8,658 bases of DNA from Armatimonadota bacterium. GTDB taxonomy: Bacteria > Armatimonadota > UBA10988 > DTZQ01. The DNA lies in assembly GCA_012961305.1 (NCBI GenBank), contig DTZQ01000697.1, positions 1 to 8,658 on the forward strand, read 5' to 3'. The notes beneath the pieces were generated by a model, which saw only the letters and a program-made list of their open reading frames with translations, did not search any database and had not been told where the DNA came from. The translations under genes were made by a program, and so were the position numbers. Of this stretch, positions 6,325 to 8,658 are shown piece by piece. Positions within the stretch are counted from its first letter, which is position 1; every line of letters begins with the position of its first letter.

Positions 6325-7524
6325 ATGCCCACTTATACCTGTACCGTTCGTCGGGAGAACCAGCAAATTGGGGAGACGGTACGGACGGCCCCTAATTTGC
6401 CAGCGCTGGCCGTGCGGTTGCAGGCGGCCGGATGGGAACTGCTGAAGGCGCGGGAAATCCAGACCGGAGGTCGCCGTGGATGGGTATCGGCGGCCGAGTT
6501 GACCGCTTTCTACCGCCATTTGGCGGCCATGTTGCGGGCCGGTTTGCCCTTAGTGGACGGCCTGCGCCTCATCGGGCAGGAGGTTTACTCTCCGGCCCTG
6601 CAACGGGCGCTGCACCACATCAGTGAGACCGTCGCCGCCGGAGGTTCCCTGGCCGACGCTTTGGCCCACCATCCGCACCTCTTTGACGCAACGGCCCTGG
6701 GCCTCATCCGGGCGGGAGAGGAAAGCGGCACCCTGCCGGAGGCCTTCGAGGAACTGGCCGAACAGCGGGAAACTTTCACCACTCTGGCCCGCAAATTGGC
6801 CCCCCTGATGGTCTATCCGGCGACCGTAGGGGTCTTTTTCCTTTTCCTGACCACCTTCCTGCTGACCTTCATCCTGCCCAAGTTCATCAAGTTGTTCCAG
6901 GAACTGGGCATCAACGAGTTCCCCCTGCCTACACAAATGCTGATTTACGGAGGGCGGCTGGCTACGCCGCTGATTTTCTTCCTGGGCTTGCCGCTGGGTG
7001 TGGTGCTGATAGTAATTTGGATTTACCGACGCACCCTGCTGGAACGGCTCTTTCAAGGTCTGTGGGCCTGGCTCCTGCCCTTTGCCCGGGAACTGCTCCG
7101 CACGGCGGCTCTGGCGCGGGTGACGCGGACCTTGGGCCTCCTCTTAGGTCGGGGGATGCCGGTGGTAGAGGCCCTGGAGTTGACCAGTCGGACGGCGGGC
7201 GAGCGAAGGCTGGAGCGGGCCCTGTCCCGGGCGGCCGGGCAGGTGGCCATGGGCAGTTCGCTGTCCGAGGCCCTGAAAGCACAGGAGGTCTTTCCTCCCA
7301 CCCTGACTTGGCGCCTTGGGGTAGCCGAGGCCAGCCAAGAGGTTGCTCCGGCCCTGTGCGCCGTGGCTGATTTCTACCTGCACCGGGTAGAACTCCTTAG
7401 TCGTAGCCTTACGGCGGTTCTGGAACCGGTGCTCATCATCCTGCTGGGTGGCTGCCTGGGATTCATGATTGTGGGCATGTTCCTGCCGCTGGTAAGCATT
7501 ATTAGGTGCCTGAGTGGGGGATAA
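6325..7524 (+). CDS. gspF: Type II secretion system / type IV pilus inner-membrane platform protein (GspF/PilC family)
   Basis: This complete 399-residue protein has the usual length for the family. GspF/PilC is the inner-membrane platform on which the cytoplasmic ATPase acts to assemble the pseudopilus or pilus. It shows the characteristic duplicated T2SSF domain. The first copy is about 57-182 (FYRHLAAMLRAGLPLVDGL, then RAGEESGTLPEAFEELAEQ). The second is about 260-383 (LARVTRTLGLLLGRGMPVVE, then GVAEASQEVAPALCAVADFY). Three membrane segments are visible, at about 163-186, 213-235 and 366-391. The N-terminal MPTYTCTVRR strand and the region up to 50 resemble the usual cytoplasmic start. The ATG at 6325 has AGGAGG at 6 nt. 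The gene is followed after 2 nt by the ATPase gene, indicating one transcript. The sequence does not decide between secretion and pilus roles. Confidence 0.93.
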   Translation: MPTYTCTVRRENQQIGETVRTAPNLPALAVRLQAAGWELLKAREIQTGGRRGWVSAAELTAFYRHLAAMLRAGLPLVDGLRLIGQEVYSPALQRALHHISETVAAGGSLADALAHHPHLFDATALGLIRAGEESGTLPEAFEELAEQRETFTTLARKLAPLMVYPATVGVFFLFLTTFLLTFILPKFIKLFQELGINEFPLPTQMLIYGGRLATPLIFFLGLPLGVVLIVIWIYRRTLLERLFQGLWAWLLPFARELLRTAALARVTRTLGLLLGRGMPVVEALELTSRTAGERRLERALSRAAGQVAMGSSLSEALKAQEVFPPTLTWRLGVAEASQEVAPALCAVADFYLHRVELLSRSLTAVLEPVLIILLGGCLGFMIVGMFLPLVSIIRCLSGG

Positions 7525-7526
7525 AA

Positions 7527-8658
7527 ATGCAAGGTCTCATTGAAAGTACCCAGGTGTTTCGCTGGCAGAAATTGCGGCTCCACATTGCACCCGAGGGGCT
7601 GCTGTTGGAAACCCGTTCGCCGCTGAGCGAGTCGGGAGAGGTGGAGGGGTTCGCTGCCTATGAGAACATTGCTGCGGCCCTGGTGGAGAAGCGGGGACGG
7701 CGGGCGACGTTGGTGATTGACTTCCACGACGCTACCGAACCCCCCTGGCTCCTGCCCAACCTCCCACCGGCAGAGGCCGAATGGGCCGCGGACCTGATTC
7801 AGCGGCACATTCAGGCCGCTGAGCGGATAAGTGACCCGATGTTTACCGAGCCCCTGCCCCTGGCCGAAGTGGGCACCCAGGCTTTGACCCTGCTGGGCAA
7901 CCAGCAGGAGCAACTGGTGGATTTGGTGGATTTCCTGCTCCTGCAGGCCATATTTCACGGGGCCAGCGATGTGCACTTAGAGCCCTTCCGGGAGGAGGTG
8001 CGCGTCCGCTACCGCATTAACGGCATGTTGCATGAGGTGGTGCAACTGCCCAAGCACCTGCACGGGCCGCTGTTGACCCGCTTGAAGGTGGTCTCCAAAC
8101 TGAGCGTCTTTCGCCATGACCTCCCCCAGGAAGGACGCATGATAGCCCGTACAGGTGGCCGAAGCGTGGATTTGCGGGTGTCTTCCCTTCCCACTATTCA
8201 CGGGGAAAAAGTCGTCATCCGCATTTTCGACCCCGACCGGGGGCTGTTCAACTTGGACGAGTTGGGCTTCTCCCCGCAAATGCAGGCAGAGTTCGAGCGC
8301 CTCTTAGCCATGCCCCAGGGCGTCATCCTGCTCACCGGGCCGAGCAACAGCGGCAAGACGACCACCCTGTACGCCGCCCTGCGCCATCTGCACGCGACTA
8401 ACAAGTCCCTGAGCAGCATCGTGACCGTAGAAGACCCAGTCGAGTACGACCTGCAGGTCATCAATCAAACGCAGGTCAACTTGGCGGCGGGTTTGACCTT
8501 CGCCAGGGGGCTGCGTACCGTACTGCGGCAGGACCCGGAAGTCATCATGATTGGCGAAATCCGCGATGGGGAGACGGCGGAAATCGCCGTGCGGGCCGGG
8601 TTGACGGGACATTTGATTCTGAGCACGGTGCACGCCCGCAGTGCGCCAGGGGTGTTCG
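7527..8658 (+). CDS. gspE: GspE/PilB-type secretion ATPase, 3' end cut by the window
   Basis: This is the hexameric cytoplasmic ATPase that powers type II secretion or pilus extension. 377 codons are present and the frame is open to the window edge. Visible motifs are SDVHLEP (147-153), the arginine-rich VRVRYRINGMLHEV region after it, and HGEKVVIRIFD near 230. Walker A is GPSNSGKTT (271-279, Lys277), followed by an Asp box-like VEDPVEY, Walker B GEIRDGETAEIA (343-354), and the His box TGHLILSTVH (360-369). Walker A has SN where family members usually have TG, and the His box continues ARSAPGVF rather than the usual TNxA. The first 110 residues show no obvious match to the usual GspE N-terminal domain. 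The zinc-binding C-terminus lies outside the window. The start is ATG 7527, 2 nt after the gspF stop, with a weak GGGGGA site (7516-7521) inside gspF, so translation is probably coupled. Confidence 0.93.
   Translation, partial: MQGLIESTQVFRWQKLRLHIAPEGLLLETRSPLSESGEVEGFAAYENIAAALVEKRGRRATLVIDFHDATEPPWLLPNLPPAEAEWAADLIQRHIQAAERISDPMFTEPLPLAEVGTQALTLLGNQQEQLVDLVDFLLLQAIFHGASDVHLEPFREEVRVRYRINGMLHEVVQLPKHLHGPLLTRLKVVSKLSVFRHDLPQEGRMIARTGGRSVDLRVSSLPTIHGEKVVIRIFDPDRGLFNLDELGFSPQMQAEFERLLAMPQGVILLTGPSNSGKTTTLYAALRHLHATNKSLSSIVTVEDPVEYDLQVINQTQVNLAAGLTFARGLRTVLRQDPEVIMIGEIRDGETAEIAVRAGLTGHLILSTVHARSAPGVF

Noticed and set aside
7374..7976. 200-codon minus-strand frame over the gspF-gspE junction
   Set aside because: Gln/Leu-rich antisense shadow of two secure genes.

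Overview
The window comes from a moderately GC-rich bacterial chromosome. It holds four substantial genes in two opposing blocks, plus one probable gene ruin. Three things together suggest a didermal, environmental, possibly thermophilic lineage of the Armatimonadota/Planctomycetota type: a large secreted M6 peptidase with a dockerin-like tail, a DUF6785-type multi-pass membrane protein, and a type II secretion/type IV pilus F-E gene pair. The lineage is inferred from gene content only; there is no rRNA or other taxonomic marker.

Layout. From 80 to 3634 on the minus strand lies a 1184-residue secreted mosaic metalloprotease. In order it has a signal peptide, an M6 (immune inhibitor A-like) catalytic domain, a carboxypeptidase-regulatory-like domain, one cadherin-like domain, four tandem Ig-like repeats of about 95-100 residues, and an EF-hand/dockerin-like C-terminus. 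Upstream of it is a near-consensus sigma-70 promoter (3792-3820) followed by a leader of about 150 nt with two overlapping inverted repeats. From about 3870 to 4220, also minus, sits a stretch that reads as protein only if the frame is changed several times. I call it a decaying small gene or gene fragment. From 4264 to 6210, minus, is an intact 648-residue DUF6785/DUF6784-type membrane protein of unknown function.

A 114-nt divergent intergenic region (6211-6324) separates this from a plus-strand operon. That operon encodes a complete GspF/PilC inner-membrane platform protein (6325-7524) and, 2 nt later, a GspE/PilB-type secretion ATPase (from 7527) that runs off the right edge after its Walker B and His boxes.

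How they may work together: F and E form the motor core of a type II secretion system or type IV pilus. The metalloprotease is an exported protein, so a type II system could be its outer-membrane exit, but that is only an inference from proximity. The two blocks are transcribed separately. No mobile element, CRISPR array, tRNA or rRNA was seen. The most unusual parts are the frame-broken remnant, the recently homogenised Ig repeats, the metalloprotease leader, and the variant ATPase motifs.
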